Shown: piece after piece, positions 1-8,795 of the stretch
How the letters are laid out: each line of letters starts with the position of its first letter
Position numbering within the stretch: the first letter of the stretch is position 1
Source: an uncultured Acetatifactor sp.
GTDB lineage: Bacteria; Bacillota; Clostridia; Lachnospirales; Lachnospiraceae
Assembly: GCA_910584865.1 (NCBI GenBank)
Contig: CAJUCE010000036.1
Coordinates: 1 to 55,452 of the forward strand
Direction: 5' to 3'
Length of the DNA: 55,452 nucleotides
Position numbers and translations under genes: made by a program
The notes under the pieces: generated by a model
The model's database searches: none
What the model was told of the DNA's origin: nothing
Seen by the model: the letters and a program-made list of their open reading frames with translations, nothing else

Positions 1-100
1 GATTTAGGAGAAACTATTTTTAGAACTTGCCGCCGCGTAAGCGGCTTGGTACAATGGAAATATACAAAAGTAGATGATGTAAGGCAAAGGATGTATATAT

Positions 101-134
101 AAGGCATCAGTCAGATATGGCTGGTGCTTTTTGT
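101..134 (+). terminator. Hairpin with T-run upstream of the tail gene
   Basis: GGCATCAG (103-110) can pair imperfectly with CTGGTGCT (121-128), and a short T-run follows. It lies immediately before the ribosome-binding site of the tail gene, so it may end transcription from an upstream gene or be a leader hairpin. The stem contains wobble pairs, so this is a weak call. Confidence 0.3.
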
Positions 135-152
135 ATGGAAAGGGGTGTTTTC

Positions 153-2117
153 ATGTATCCGGTGAGCAACGCGTTCCTGCAGGCGGTGCAGGAAAACACA
201 CGGAACTACTGCTGGACGGGGCAGATTACGACAAAAGGCGGTGCTGTATATCCGTTTGTCTATGAAGATGTCGTGAAGGGGAGTGGGTATGTCACGGCGC
301 AGTGTTGCGGCAGCGCGGAGATCGAGCTGGGGACGGTGTACGCGGCGGAGATGGGGGTCACGCTCTTTTCGCAGGTGGACCGGTACACGCTGGAAGGGGC
401 GGAAGTGAGGCTGTCCTACCATCTGCGGCTTGCGGACGGGAGCTATGAGGAGGTGCCGATGGGCATCTTCGAGATCAGCGAGGCGAACCGGACGGCGCAC
501 TGTCTGGAGCTGAAAGCCTATGACTATATGCTGCGGTTCGAGAAGAGCTTCAACGGGTTTGAGACCGTAGGGAATGCCTATGCTTTCCTGGACTTATGCT
601 GCAGGGCCTGTGACGTGGGGCTGGCGCATACAAAGGAGGAGATTGAGGGGATGCCCAACGGGGCGGAGCTGCTGTCGGTCTATCCGGAGAATGACATTGA
701 GACGTACCGGGACGTGCTGTATTTTGTGGGGCAGGTGCTGGGCGGGTTCTTCTGCATCAACCGGGAGGGGAAGCTGGAGCTGAGGAAGTATGGGGCGGAG
801 CCGGTGATGGAGGTAAAGAGCAGGCACCGGTTCACCAGCAGTTTTTCTGATTTCATCACCCGGTACACGGCGGTCAGTTCCACGAACCTGCGGACGCAGA
901 CGGCGGAGTATTACGCGCTGGAGCCGGATGACGGGCTGACTATGAACCTGGCGGTGAACCCGCTCCTGCAGTTCGGGCTGGAGGAGACCAGGGAGCAGCT
1001 GTGCAGGAATATCCTGACTGACCTTGCGGCGGTGAATTATGTGCCTTTTGATACCAGCACCATCGGGAACCCGGCGCTGGACCTGGGGGACGTGCTGACG
1101 TTCACGGGCGGGCAGGCGGACGGGGCGCAGATAGCCTGTATCACGTCTTTTGACTGTAAGATCGGCGGGAAGCAGAGGCTGAAGTGCGTTGGGAAGAACC
1201 CGCGGCTGGCGCAGGCGAAGTCGAAGAACGACAAGAACATCTCCGGGCTGCTGAACCAGATCGAGGCGGGGAAGGTCGGGATACACACCTTTACCAATGC
1301 GTCCGCCTATACGGTGGCGGAGACCAATGTGAGGGTCATCAGCATTGAGTTCGCGGCGAAGGAGGAGACCCATGTGCAGTTTTTCGGGCAGGTGCTGGTG
1401 GATGTGTCGGCGGAGCCAGTGGGCCGGTCTGCCACTGCGAGGGGGAGCATTGTGGTCCCGTTCCCGGCGTTGGGAGGCGGTGATGCGGGAGCTGCCAGTG
1501 GGAGCGTGGGGAGCGGTGACGGGGATGCTGCCGGTGGTACGGCGGAGGCCGGAGCGGACGGAGCCGGGAGCAGTACGGAAGAGGCCGGAACGGGGACGGA
1601 TGGCAGCGGGGAGCCGGGGACGGATGAGGGGAGTGTCACGGTGGACGTGGAGCTCCCGGTGACATGGACGGAGGACGGGAAAGCGGTGGCGCATGTCACC
1701 TATGAGTTCAATGATTCGGAGATCCTGGTGCATTACCCGGCGGAGACCTGGGGGAGCGGGAAGCATATTCTTTCCCTGTATTATCCGATTGACGGGCTTG
1801 TGCCGAATATCACGAACACGTTCAATGTCCATCTGCGGATGGAGGGCGGTACGGCGCAGATCGGGACGGGCGGGTGCATCGCTTCCATCAGCGGCCAGGG
1901 CATGGCGGCCGGCGTGGCGTGGGACGGCACGGTCACGGTTGAGGAATATGTACAGCCGTTTGCGCTCATGGGCGGGCTGCAGGCGAAGGCATTTTCCGGG
2001 GAGATGGGCTTTGAGACAATGGAGCTGGTGAAGAAATATTACTCCGACAGCATCCGGAGGGCGGCGGTAGGCGCTTTCGGGATGCCGGTGGAGCTGCCGA
2101 AGGAAGGAGAAGGATAG
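153..2117 (+). CDS. Phage tail/baseplate hub-like protein
   Basis: A 654-aa protein. The ATG at 153 is chosen over an in-frame ATG at 117 because GGAAAGGGG lies 10-17 bases upstream of 153. The N-terminal ~360 residues resemble the phage tail hub / minor tail proteins of Firmicutes siphoviruses: beta-rich, with a central block on coordinate-like domains. Residues ~445-520 form a low-complexity Gly/Ala/Glu/Asp linker (GSGDGD, EAGTGTDGSGE) that separates a C-terminal beta-rich domain, suggesting a flexible connector to a receptor-facing domain. The next gene starts one base after its stop, so the two are co-translated structural genes. Placement before holin and endolysin fits the tail end of a late operon. 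The exact family is not certain; a DUF5048-like tail protein is a possibility. Confidence 0.65.
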   Translation: MYPVSNAFLQAVQENTRNYCWTGQITTKGGAVYPFVYEDVVKGSGYVTAQCCGSAEIELGTVYAAEMGVTLFSQVDRYTLEGAEVRLSYHLRLADGSYEEVPMGIFEISEANRTAHCLELKAYDYMLRFEKSFNGFETVGNAYAFLDLCCRACDVGLAHTKEEIEGMPNGAELLSVYPENDIETYRDVLYFVGQVLGGFFCINREGKLELRKYGAEPVMEVKSRHRFTSSFSDFITRYTAVSSTNLRTQTAEYYALEPDDGLTMNLAVNPLLQFGLEETREQLCRNILTDLAAVNYVPFDTSTIGNPALDLGDVLTFTGGQADGAQIACITSFDCKIGGKQRLKCVGKNPRLAQAKSKNDKNISGLLNQIEAGKVGIHTFTNASAYTVAETNVRVISIEFAAKEETHVQFFGQVLVDVSAEPVGRSATARGSIVVPFPALGGGDAGAASGSVGSGDGDAAGGTAEAGADGAGSSTEEAGTGTDGSGEPGTDEGSVTVDVELPVTWTEDGKAVAHVTYEFNDSEILVHYPAETWGSGKHILSLYYPIDGLVPNITNTFNVHLRMEGGTAQIGTGGCIASISGQGMAAGVAWDGTVTVEEYVQPFALMGGLQAKAFSGEMGFETMELVKKYYSDSIRRAAVGAFGMPVELPKEGEG

Positions 2118-2118
2118 G

Positions 2119-3513
2119 ATGAAGCTGAAAGGGACAATGGTGCTGGAACTTAAGGATGAGGCCACGGGGGCGTTGGAAACCGTCACGGAGGAGAACATGG
2201 TGACGGAGGCGGTGAACGACATCCTGGGAATGAACCCCATGGGAGTGTTCTATTCGGAGAAGGAGCTGGGGGACGTGCTTGCGTGGAACAATGTGCTGCT
2301 GCCCATCTGCCCGAATATGGTCGGGGGCATCCTGCTCTTCCCGCAGGCGCTGGAGGAGGACGCGGGGCATATCTATGAGGGTTCGGGCAACCTGCCGGTG
2401 GCGTATGCTTCCAACAATGTGAACACAACGGCGAACACGGCCAGGGGGAGCATGAACCAGACGGAGAGCAAGCCGCTGGAGAACGGGTATAAGTTTGTGT
2501 GGGAGTTCACGCCCAGCCAGGGGAACGGCACGATTGCGGCGGTGGCGCTGACCAGCGCCCAGGGCGGGCAGAACGCTTACGGGAGCCTGGTGGGGGACGG
2601 CAGCGCGTTTTTGAAGGTCAAGAAGCTGGACATCGGGGATCTGGGGAAGGCGAAGCAGGCGGTGCTGTTCGAGGCGGTGGAGGTGGATTTCGGGAATGAC
2701 CTGCTGTATTCCATCACGTTTGAGGATTCCAGCGTGCGGGTCAGGAAGGTGCGCATCCCCATTTTCACGGTGGGGCTGAATGAGAAGCTGGATGATTCCA
2801 CCTACACGGTGCTGGAAGACCATGCCGTGACGACGGAAGTCTTCCTGTTCCTGGGCAGCTATACGCTGTACGGGGAGTTCCTGGACGGGAAGGATGGGTA
2901 CTGGTACGGGTTCTCCAACCAGGGGAATTCTTCCGGGAGCGCGAAGATGCTGTGGGTGAAGATTTCCAAGGAGGACTATTCCGTGACGGAGGGGGAGTGG
3001 ACGCTGTCCAACGCGAAGCTGATGGCGGTGGGGGAGCGGGATATGGACAACACCTATCCAGAGAGGAGCTGCCGGTGCTGTATGCGGGGCGGATACCTGT
3101 ATGTGCCGGCCTATGACAAGAAAGGAATCTATAAGATCAATGTGGCGAACACGGCGGATGTGTCGCTGATCCCGTTCGGGTTCACTTCCAAGATGAAGCC
3201 GCTGTGCGAGTCTGGGACCTGCGAGCTGTATCTGACGCTGGTGGGGGACCTGGTGGTCGGCGGGGATTTCCAGGTCACGGCGGATGACCAGGTCATCCAC
3301 ACTCAGGGGAGCGCAAGGCTGGGGTGTGCGGCCACGTCGCTGTTCCAGTATAAGCAGTTCCTAGTGGGGTGGGGAGGCAGCTATGGGAACGAGTACCGGC
3401 ATATGTACCTGCTGACGCCGTATCTGGCCACGATAAACAACCTGGCTTCGGCGGTGGTGAAGGATGCCAACAAGACCATGAAGATCACCTATACGCTGAC
3501 GGAGGAGGCGTGA
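2119..3513 (+). CDS. Phage tail-associated protein, function unknown
   Basis: A 464-aa protein whose ATG lies one base after the upstream stop, with AAGGAGAAGGA as ribosome-binding site. It begins with a beta-hairpin-like segment (KGTMVLELKDEATG) and is otherwise soluble, with many Gly/Thr/Ser turns and no signal peptide or membrane segment. Position between the tail hub-like gene and the holin suggests a distal tail, fibre or baseplate component. The C-terminal half has repeated short strands (YLYVPAYDKKGIYKINV) reminiscent of a beta-propeller, which is common in fibre or receptor-binding proteins; that is inference from pattern only. I do not recognise a named family. Confidence 0.55.
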   Translation: MKLKGTMVLELKDEATGALETVTEENMVTEAVNDILGMNPMGVFYSEKELGDVLAWNNVLLPICPNMVGGILLFPQALEEDAGHIYEGSGNLPVAYASNNVNTTANTARGSMNQTESKPLENGYKFVWEFTPSQGNGTIAAVALTSAQGGQNAYGSLVGDGSAFLKVKKLDIGDLGKAKQAVLFEAVEVDFGNDLLYSITFEDSSVRVRKVRIPIFTVGLNEKLDDSTYTVLEDHAVTTEVFLFLGSYTLYGEFLDGKDGYWYGFSNQGNSSGSAKMLWVKISKEDYSVTEGEWTLSNAKLMAVGERDMDNTYPERSCRCCMRGGYLYVPAYDKKGIYKINVANTADVSLIPFGFTSKMKPLCESGTCELYLTLVGDLVVGGDFQVTADDQVIHTQGSARLGCAATSLFQYKQFLVGWGGSYGNEYRHMYLLTPYLATINNLASAVVKDANKTMKITYTLTEEA

Positions 3514-3630
3514 CGGGCGTGCCCTAATGTGCAGGGGTGTGTAATAAAATGTTATCTGGATATGGGGCTGTCTGCCGTGGGGCGGGCGGCCTTTTATCAT
3601 ACAAAAAATTCATTGAAGGAGGGTTTCGTT

Positions 3631-4050
3631 ATGAAGGGATTCTGGAACACGGTACAGATGGTTTTTGCGGCTGTCGGGGGATGGCTCGGCTGGTTCCTGG
3701 GAGGCTGTGACGGGCTGCTGTATGCCCTGGTGGCTTTCGTGGCGGTGGATTATGTGACGGGTGTGCTGTGCGCCGTGGCGGATAGGAAGCTGTCCAGCGA
3801 GGTGGGGTTTAGGGGCATTGCGAAGAAGGCGCTTATCTTCCTGCTGGTGGGGATGGCTAACGTCCTGGATGTGCAGGTCATCGGCAGCGGCTGTGTGCTG
3901 CGGACGGCGGTGGTCTTCTTTTATATCTCCAATGAGGGCGTGAGCCTGGTGGAGAATGCGGCGCACCTGGGGCTGCCGGTGCCGGAGAAGCTGAAGGACG
4001 TCCTGGCACAGCTCCATGGCCGGGCGGAAGACGGGAAGGGGGACGAGTGA
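3631..4050 (+). CDS. Phage holin (phage_holin_4/toxin-secretion type)
   Basis: A 139-aa membrane protein. The ATG at 3631 has GAAGGAGGG at 3615-3623; upstream in-frame codons lack a site. Three hydrophobic segments are visible: residues ~8-30 (AVGGWLGWFLGGCDGLLYALVAF), ~62-78 (KALIFLLVGMANVLDV) and ~88-102 (AVVFFYIS). Between them lies the family-typical stretch DYVTGVLCAVADRKLSSEVGFRGIAKK, and a hydrophilic C-terminus follows. This matches the LydA/BhlA-like phage lysis holin family, which permeabilises the membrane and releases the endolysin. It overlaps the endolysin start by four bases (GTGA), the classic holin-endolysin coupling. Confidence 0.85.
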   Translation: MKGFWNTVQMVFAAVGGWLGWFLGGCDGLLYALVAFVAVDYVTGVLCAVADRKLSSEVGFRGIAKKALIFLLVGMANVLDVQVIGSGCVLRTAVVFFYISNEGVSLVENAAHLGLPVPEKLKDVLAQLHGRAEDGKGDE

Positions 4051-4532
4051 GCATGAGGATTGTGGAGAGTTTCTTGACGAGGAACCCCTGTTATGCGGTG
4101 GGGCGGAAGATCACGGTGAAGGGGCTGATGCTCCATTCCGTGGGCTGCCCCCAGCCCAGGGCTTCCGCGTTCATCCGTTCCTGGGACAGCCCGGCACATG
4201 GGGGCTCCTGCGTCCATGGGTTCATCGACGGGGAGGACGGGACGGTGTACCAGACACTGCCCTGGAACCACCGGGGGTGGCACTGCGGCTCCGGTAATAG
4301 GGGGAGCGGGAACAATACCCATATCGGGGTGGAGATGTGTGAGTCCGCGTGTATTCGGTACACGGCAGGCTCGAATTTTACCTGTTTGGACGTGGATGCG
4401 GCCAGGGCGGTGGCGGAGAGGACTGGCGTGTTGGGTGCTGTGGACGGCCTTTATTTTTGTGGAAAATTGCGGAAAAATCTGATATACTGTCATATGTTAA
4501 GAGGAATAATGAAGATAGTCGCATTATTGTAG
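4047..4532 (+). pseudogene. Endolysin (amidase_2), C-terminally truncated
   Basis: The start is GTG at 4047 (overlapping the holin stop) or ATG at 4053. Residues ~20-125 are an N-acetylmuramoyl-L-alanine amidase domain as in clostridial phage endolysins: LMLHSVG (first zinc His), VHGFIDGEDG, YQTLPWNHRGWHCG and NNTHIGVEMCE. The match to the family stops near residue 126 (AVAERTG, about nt 4430). The remaining ~35 residues (GKLRKNLIYCHML) are unrelated and AT-rich. Full-length relatives continue with the rest of the amidase fold and a cell-wall-binding domain. The break most likely marks insertion of the downstream cargo genes. Lytic function is probably lost or reduced. Confidence 0.8.
4480..4488 (+). 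promoter_or_regulatory. Extended -10 promoter for the cargo genes
   Basis: TGATATACT is an extended -10 (TGn + TATACT) about 100 bases upstream of the gene at 4591. A good -35 is not visible, consistent with an extended -10 promoter. It lies just after the endolysin break, so the cargo carries its own promoter. A very similar TGATATACT box drives the island-2 operon. Confidence 0.4.
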
Positions 4533-4590
4533 TTGCCGGAACGGAAAAATGTAAATGTGAAAGAAGAATGGAACATGAGGTGTTGGTTGT

Positions 4591-5382
4591 ATGAGCGAGA
4601 AGCATTATAGGCCAATTATTAAAGATGGGGATCATCTGGTACAGTCGAAGAAAAATTCTAATAGGGTAATAGGACAGACACGTAATGCGGAGAATAAAAA
4701 TCCAGATATTATTGAGTGGGAAGAGGTAGAGGATACTGATTATGAATATGAACTGGCGAAAATGGCGCATGAGGAACGTATGGCTGAGGTGCAGAGCCGC
4801 CAATCAACGACGGATGCTATAACGTCTGTTTTGAATCTCATAAATACTACTGTTACTTTTTTGGCTGAGAATCCAGAAGTCTTGGAAACTGCTGTTAATT
4901 TAGGGAAAAAGGCAAAAAACGGAATTGCCGGCGTGAAAAATAAGCTGATATTGGCTGTTCAGGATGGGAAGAAACAAAAGAAAAATAGGGAAAACATAAA
5001 GACCGCAGTATCTGCCCCGGAATTTACAGATACGAAGATTGCTGGCCCGATAAGTACTGAAGTTATTTCGGATGCTATGGAAACTTCACAAAGTGAGAGG
5101 GAGAATATTAGTGTTGAAGAGGCCCGGAAATTGATTTTGGGCATTTTGATGGATTATATAAGCATGAAAAAGAAACTGAACCGGCTTTCAAATGCTAAAA
5201 TAGATAGCATCAAAAGGCAGGAATTGGATGTGGGGGAGGTCATTGCCCAGCTGGATTCTCTGATAAAAGAGTACCCGGCATTGATGGATGACAGCACAAC
5301 GGAAAATATTGCGGCATTGCTTAGAATGAATTCGGACAGTCAGGAGAACAAAAAAATAAAAGAAGTTTTGAGAATAGATTGA
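4591..5382 (+). CDS. Hypothetical protein, helical, prophage cargo
   Basis: A 263-aa hydrophilic protein that I do not recognise. Residues ~1-60 are acidic/charged (IEWEEVEDTDYEYEL). Residues ~75-110 form an amphipathic helix region (SVLNLINTTVTFLAENPEVLETAVNLGKKAK). Residues ~115-135 are Lys-rich, and the C-terminal ~90 residues (SVEEARKLILGILMDYISMKKKLNRL) are predicted helical. There are no membrane helices or catalytic motifs. Codon use is much more AT-rich than in the tail genes, which marks it as an accessory insertion. The following ORF6N gene begins 26 bases after its stop, so they probably form an operon. Confidence 0.6.
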   Translation: MSEKHYRPIIKDGDHLVQSKKNSNRVIGQTRNAENKNPDIIEWEEVEDTDYEYELAKMAHEERMAEVQSRQSTTDAITSVLNLINTTVTFLAENPEVLETAVNLGKKAKNGIAGVKNKLILAVQDGKKQKKNRENIKTAVSAPEFTDTKIAGPISTEVISDAMETSQSERENISVEEARKLILGILMDYISMKKKLNRLSNAKIDSIKRQELDVGEVIAQLDSLIKEYPALMDDSTTENIAALLRMNSDSQENKKIKEVLRID

Positions 5383-5408
5383 TTATTACAAGAAAGGCGA
5401 TACATATT

Positions 5409-6395
5409 ATGGAAAATATTGGCGAAGCAAAAAATGAAATTGCCATTGTGGATAAAGAGACGGTTGAGAATTTAATCTACATTGTCCGTGGGCAGAAAGT
5501 GATGCTGGATGTGGATCTGGCTCGGATATATGGGTATGAAACAAGACGGTTTAATGAGCAGGTAAAAAATAACAGTGAAAGATTTGATGATGATTTTCGT
5601 TTTCAGCTGACGAAACCAGAGTTTGAAAACTTGATGTCGAAAAATTCGACATCAAGTTGGGGAGGCACGCGAAAACTTCCATATGCTTTTACAGAAACTG
5701 GTATTTATATGCTTATGACCGTTCTTAAAGGCGATTTGGCGATTGCTCAGAGCAAAGCCTTAATCCGCATCTTTAAGGGCATGAAAGATTATATTTCAGA
5801 AAACCGTGCCTTGATTGGAACGGATGACATTGCGCGGCTTGCTATTCAGACCAGTGAAAATACTGCCGCAATTGCAAAAATCACTGATGAGATGCTCCGT
5901 AAATCGGATCTGCCCAAAATATTCAAGAATTTTGCGTCATCAGACACTGGAAAAGAGTTCCTGATTATGAATGGCCAGCTTGCGGAAGCAGATGCCGCAT
6001 ATCAGGGAATTTATGCAAAAGCAAAAAACAGCATTTTTATCATTGATGATTACATAGGGATTAAATCTATCATGCATCTGAGGAATGTAAATCCGGGTGT
6101 TATGATTACAGTATTCTCAGACAATAAGCAAAGCCATTTGAGACGGGCAGATCTGAATGATTTTAGGAATGAGTTTCCTGGTATCCTGATAGATTTTAAG
6201 AGGACCAATAACACGATGCATGACAGATATATCATCCTGGATTACAGAAAGCGGAGCGAGAAAATCTACCATTGCGGCGCATCTTCCAAAGATGCCGGGA
6301 AAAAGACAACGACCATCATGGAAGTTCAGGACAGGGCAGTTTATAAGCAGCTGGTGGATATTCTGATAAAAAATCCAGCGTTGGTACTTACATGA
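5409..6395 (+). CDS. ORF6N-domain protein with PLD-like C-terminus
   Basis: A 328-aa protein. The ATG at 5409 is used; the open frame extends to a TTG at 5379 without a site. Residues ~15-110 are an ORF6N domain (VRGQKVMLDVDLARIYGYETRRFNEQVKNN... split: LPYAFTETGIYML), a DNA-binding module of phage antirepressors. A linker region (~130-190) follows, then a C-terminal domain (~195-328) with MHDRYIILDY and IYHCGASSKDAGKK. The latter resembles phospholipase D-like domains (HxK-type loop) found behind ORF6N in Firmicutes, but the Lys of HxK is replaced by Arg. Probable role: DNA-binding regulator or phage-exclusion protein. The coding sequence contains a perfect 14-bp inverted repeat (5628-5658), and a terminator follows. 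Confidence 0.75.
   Translation: MENIGEAKNEIAIVDKETVENLIYIVRGQKVMLDVDLARIYGYETRRFNEQVKNNSERFDDDFRFQLTKPEFENLMSKNSTSSWGGTRKLPYAFTETGIYMLMTVLKGDLAIAQSKALIRIFKGMKDYISENRALIGTDDIARLAIQTSENTAAIAKITDEMLRKSDLPKIFKNFASSDTGKEFLIMNGQLAEADAAYQGIYAKAKNSIFIIDDYIGIKSIMHLRNVNPGVMITVFSDNKQSHLRRADLNDFRNEFPGILIDFKRTNNTMHDRYIILDYRKRSEKIYHCGASSKDAGKKTTTIMEVQDRAVYKQLVDILIKNPALVLT
5628..5658. repeat. Perfect 14-bp inverted repeat inside the ORF6N gene
   Basis: AACTTGATGTCGAA (5628-5641) and its exact reverse complement (5645-5658) are separated by AAA. It lies within the coding sequence (residues NLMSKNSTSSW). A perfect 14-bp stem with a 3-nt loop is unexpected in a coding region. It could be a hairpin in mRNA or single-stranded DNA, or a protein-binding site for autoregulation. 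Confidence 0.9.
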
Positions 6396-6410
6396 TTATG
6401 ACAATATTTT

Positions 6411-6438
6411 ATTCGCCCCGTATGGGGCGAATTATTTT
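6411..6438 (+). terminator. Rho-independent terminator
   Basis: The stem ATTCGCCCC/GGGGCGAAT (6411-6419 with 6424-6432) has a 4-nt loop and is followed by TATTTT. It begins 15 bases after the ORF6N stop and separates the cargo genes from the recombination module. Confidence 0.85.
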
Positions 6439-6505
6439 GGCTCAAAATCGGAAAAATCGGATTCAGGGTACATAGACCTCCAGAAAGAAAGCCGGGGGTG
6501 TCTGA

Positions 6506-6679
6506 ATGAATGATCAGAAGAGCATAAAACTGGATGTCGGATTGCCAGATCGGGGTGTGATGCTGAAAATGGAGCGCTGTGCAGAATTTTTAGCGCGCAT
6601 GATAGAAAAATACGGGCGGGAGGTTCTGGAGGAGATTGAAGCCGTGGAGCCAGAAGAAAAAGAGAATAGGGAACAATGA
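6506..6679 (+). CDS. Small hypothetical protein (57 aa)
   Basis: The ATG at 6506 is preceded by GGGGGTG at 6494-6500. The 57-aa product is highly charged (MNDQKSIKLDVGLPD ... MIEKYGREVLEEIEA ... EEKENREQ) and predicted mostly helical. It lies between a terminator and the serine recombinases. Small acidic helical ORFs often precede phage recombinases in Lachnospiraceae prophages, and a regulatory or directionality-factor role is conceivable but unproven. Reading frame, site and compact spacing support translation. Confidence 0.55.
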   Translation: MNDQKSIKLDVGLPDRGVMLKMERCAEFLARMIEKYGREVLEEIEAVEPEEKENREQ

Positions 6680-6887
6680 TGGATGCAGCCGGTTATGTTT
6701 GAGATAATCGGCGCATTTTCTGTGTCATGGTATGCAAAAACAGTGATATATTTTCTGTGCTTGCCGGAGATTTCGGGAAGCGGCCGAAAAAAATAAAAAA
6801 AGTTATTTTGGGGCGCTGACAAATTACTGGAAATCCGATATAGTTGTTCTTGCAACAGATATACGAACAGAAAGTGAGCAACCAAAA

Positions 6888-8795
6888 ATGAAAAAGAGAT
6901 GTTATATTTACACGAGGGTTTCCACGGCTGCTCAGGTAGAAGGGTACAGCCTGGAGGCGCAGACGAAAAGGCTGAGGGAATATGCTGATTACAGGGAACT
7001 GGAAATAGCCGGGGAATACTGTGACGCAGGGAAATCCGGCAGGAGCATCAAGGGCAGACCAGCGTTCCAGCAGATGCTGGATGACATCGTATGCGAAAAG
7101 GATGGGATTTCTTTTGTTCTGGTGTTCAAGCTGTCAAGGTTTGGAAGGAATGCGGCAGATGTGCTGAAATCCATGCAGCTGCTTACAGATTGCGAGGTTG
7201 ACCTGGTATGCGTGGAGGATGCCATTGACAGTTCCACGCAGGGAGGGCGGCTTACCATGGCTATCCTGTCGGCTGTGGCGGAGATTGAGAAGGAAAATAT
7301 TACGGTGCAGTTCCTTTCGGGGAAGATGCAGAAGCTAAGCGAAGGCGGATGGCCAGGCGGTCCGATTCCATACGGGTATAGGAATGTCAATAAGAAGCTG
7401 GTCGTTCAGCCAGAGGAGGCGGAGCTTGTAAGGATGGTCTTCAGCCTTTACAGGCAGGAGGGGATGATGGTCAATTCGGTGGTCAACTACCTGAATGAGC
7501 ATGGTTATAAGAAAACTGTCAGAAATGAACAGCGGGCATTCACTTTTGATATGGTAGGGACGATTCTGGACAATCCGGTCTATTGCGGGAAGATTTTTTA
7601 TAACCGTCGGACCAATTGCAAAGCAGGAAACCAGAAGAAAAAGGATGTCATTGTAGTGGACGGGAGCCATGAGCCGCTTGTCACGCCGGAGCAGTGGCAC
7701 TTCGTAAGGATGAAGAGGGAGAGGCATAAGGGACGCAGCAAAAAGACAGAAGAACCGGAGCGGATCAGTCTTTTGTCAGGGCTGGTCAAATGTCCGAAGT
7801 GTGGCAGTGGGATGATTGCAAAAAAGAATAAGAGCATCAACCACAATCATGGTGGATATTACAAAACTCTTTACTATTATGGCTGTAATAATAATAGGAA
7901 ATGCAATGGCCGGGTATGTGATTTCAGCCATACCTATAATCAGGAGAAAGTGGACGGCGCGGTTTTTGAGATAGTGAGCGGCCTGACAATGCTTCCTGTA
8001 TTCCGGGAGAGGGTGCTGCATCATCTGGAAAATACGGATGTTATGGACAGGCTGGAGACAGAACTGAAAAAGCTGAGGAAAACGATACGGTCAGAGGAGA
8101 TGAAAAAGAGAAAACTGGGGGAAGACTTGGATAACCTGGATTTTCTGGATGATGATTATGATAAAGATTATGAAAAATTCCAGGGAGAGATTGACCGGGT
8201 GTATGACCGTATTGAGAAGGCAGAGGCCGAAATGGAAAGGAAGATGAAAAAACTTTCTGCAGCAAAGCAGGGCACCCAGGCGGCGGATAGGATTGAGAGG
8301 CTTCTGGAACACATGGGGAAGCTGTATGGGCATATGTCCTGTGAGGAGCGGCGGAAAATGTATAGGTTTTTTATTGAGAGAATAGAAGTTTATCCGAAGC
8401 ATCCGGATGGGAAGATCATAAAAAGCATTGTTTTCCGGTTCCCGGTGTTTTATGGGGAGGAAGATGTGAAAGAGGATAAAGCGCCGGATGAGCAGGTAGT
8501 GTTCACTTTGGATTGTGGAGAATTGGGGCTGACGGCATCTGAGGCAAAAGCGACATATGCACAGATCCGCAAATATGTTTCGGAGAAGTTCGGCGCAAAG
8601 GTTTCCTCTTTATATATTGCCCAGGTGAAGAGAAAATACGGGTTGGACTTGGGGAAGAACTACAATGTGTCAAAGAAAACGGATGCAAGGGTTCCGGTCT
8701 GCCCGAAAGATAAGGAGGGATTCATCATAGATGCGCTGAAGCATTATAAGATGCTGGATGCGGATGTGGAGATGAAAGAGCAGGGGGATTTGTGA
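6888..8795 (+). CDS. Large serine recombinase 1
   Basis: A 635-aa protein. Residues 1-150 are the resolvase/invertase catalytic domain: YTRVSTAAQ with nucleophile Ser12, VFKLSRFGRNAADVL, and the active-site Arg block. Residues ~165-290 are the recombinase domain (GGWPGGPIPYGYRN..., LDNPVYCGKIFYN). A zinc-ribbon domain follows (CPKCGSG at ~305, paired with CNNNRKCNGRVC at ~340), then a coiled coil (~380-460) and a C-terminal extension of ~150 residues. This is a site-specific integrase/excisionase that recombines attP and attB through serine-linked intermediates. The stop overlaps the start of the second recombinase, so the two are translationally coupled. Confidence 0.92.
   Translation: MKKRCYIYTRVSTAAQVEGYSLEAQTKRLREYADYRELEIAGEYCDAGKSGRSIKGRPAFQQMLDDIVCEKDGISFVLVFKLSRFGRNAADVLKSMQLLTDCEVDLVCVEDAIDSSTQGGRLTMAILSAVAEIEKENITVQFLSGKMQKLSEGGWPGGPIPYGYRNVNKKLVVQPEEAELVRMVFSLYRQEGMMVNSVVNYLNEHGYKKTVRNEQRAFTFDMVGTILDNPVYCGKIFYNRRTNCKAGNQKKKDVIVVDGSHEPLVTPEQWHFVRMKRERHKGRSKKTEEPERISLLSGLVKCPKCGSGMIAKKNKSINHNHGGYYKTLYYYGCNNNRKCNGRVCDFSHTYNQEKVDGAVFEIVSGLTMLPVFRERVLHHLENTDVMDRLETELKKLRKTIRSEEMKKRKLGEDLDNLDFLDDDYDKDYEKFQGEIDRVYDRIEKAEAEMERKMKKLSAAKQGTQAADRIERLLEHMGKLYGHMSCEERRKMYRFFIERIEVYPKHPDGKIIKSIVFRFPVFYGEEDVKEDKAPDEQVVFTLDCGELGLTASEAKATYAQIRKYVSEKFGAKVSSLYIAQVKRKYGLDLGKNYNVSKKTDARVPVCPKDKEGFIIDALKHYKMLDADVEMKEQGDL

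Noticed and set aside
594..3300. Long minus-strand open frames opposite the tail genes
   Set aside because: Arg/His/Pro-rich antisense shadows, no ribosome sites, and overlap two well-supported plus-strand genes.
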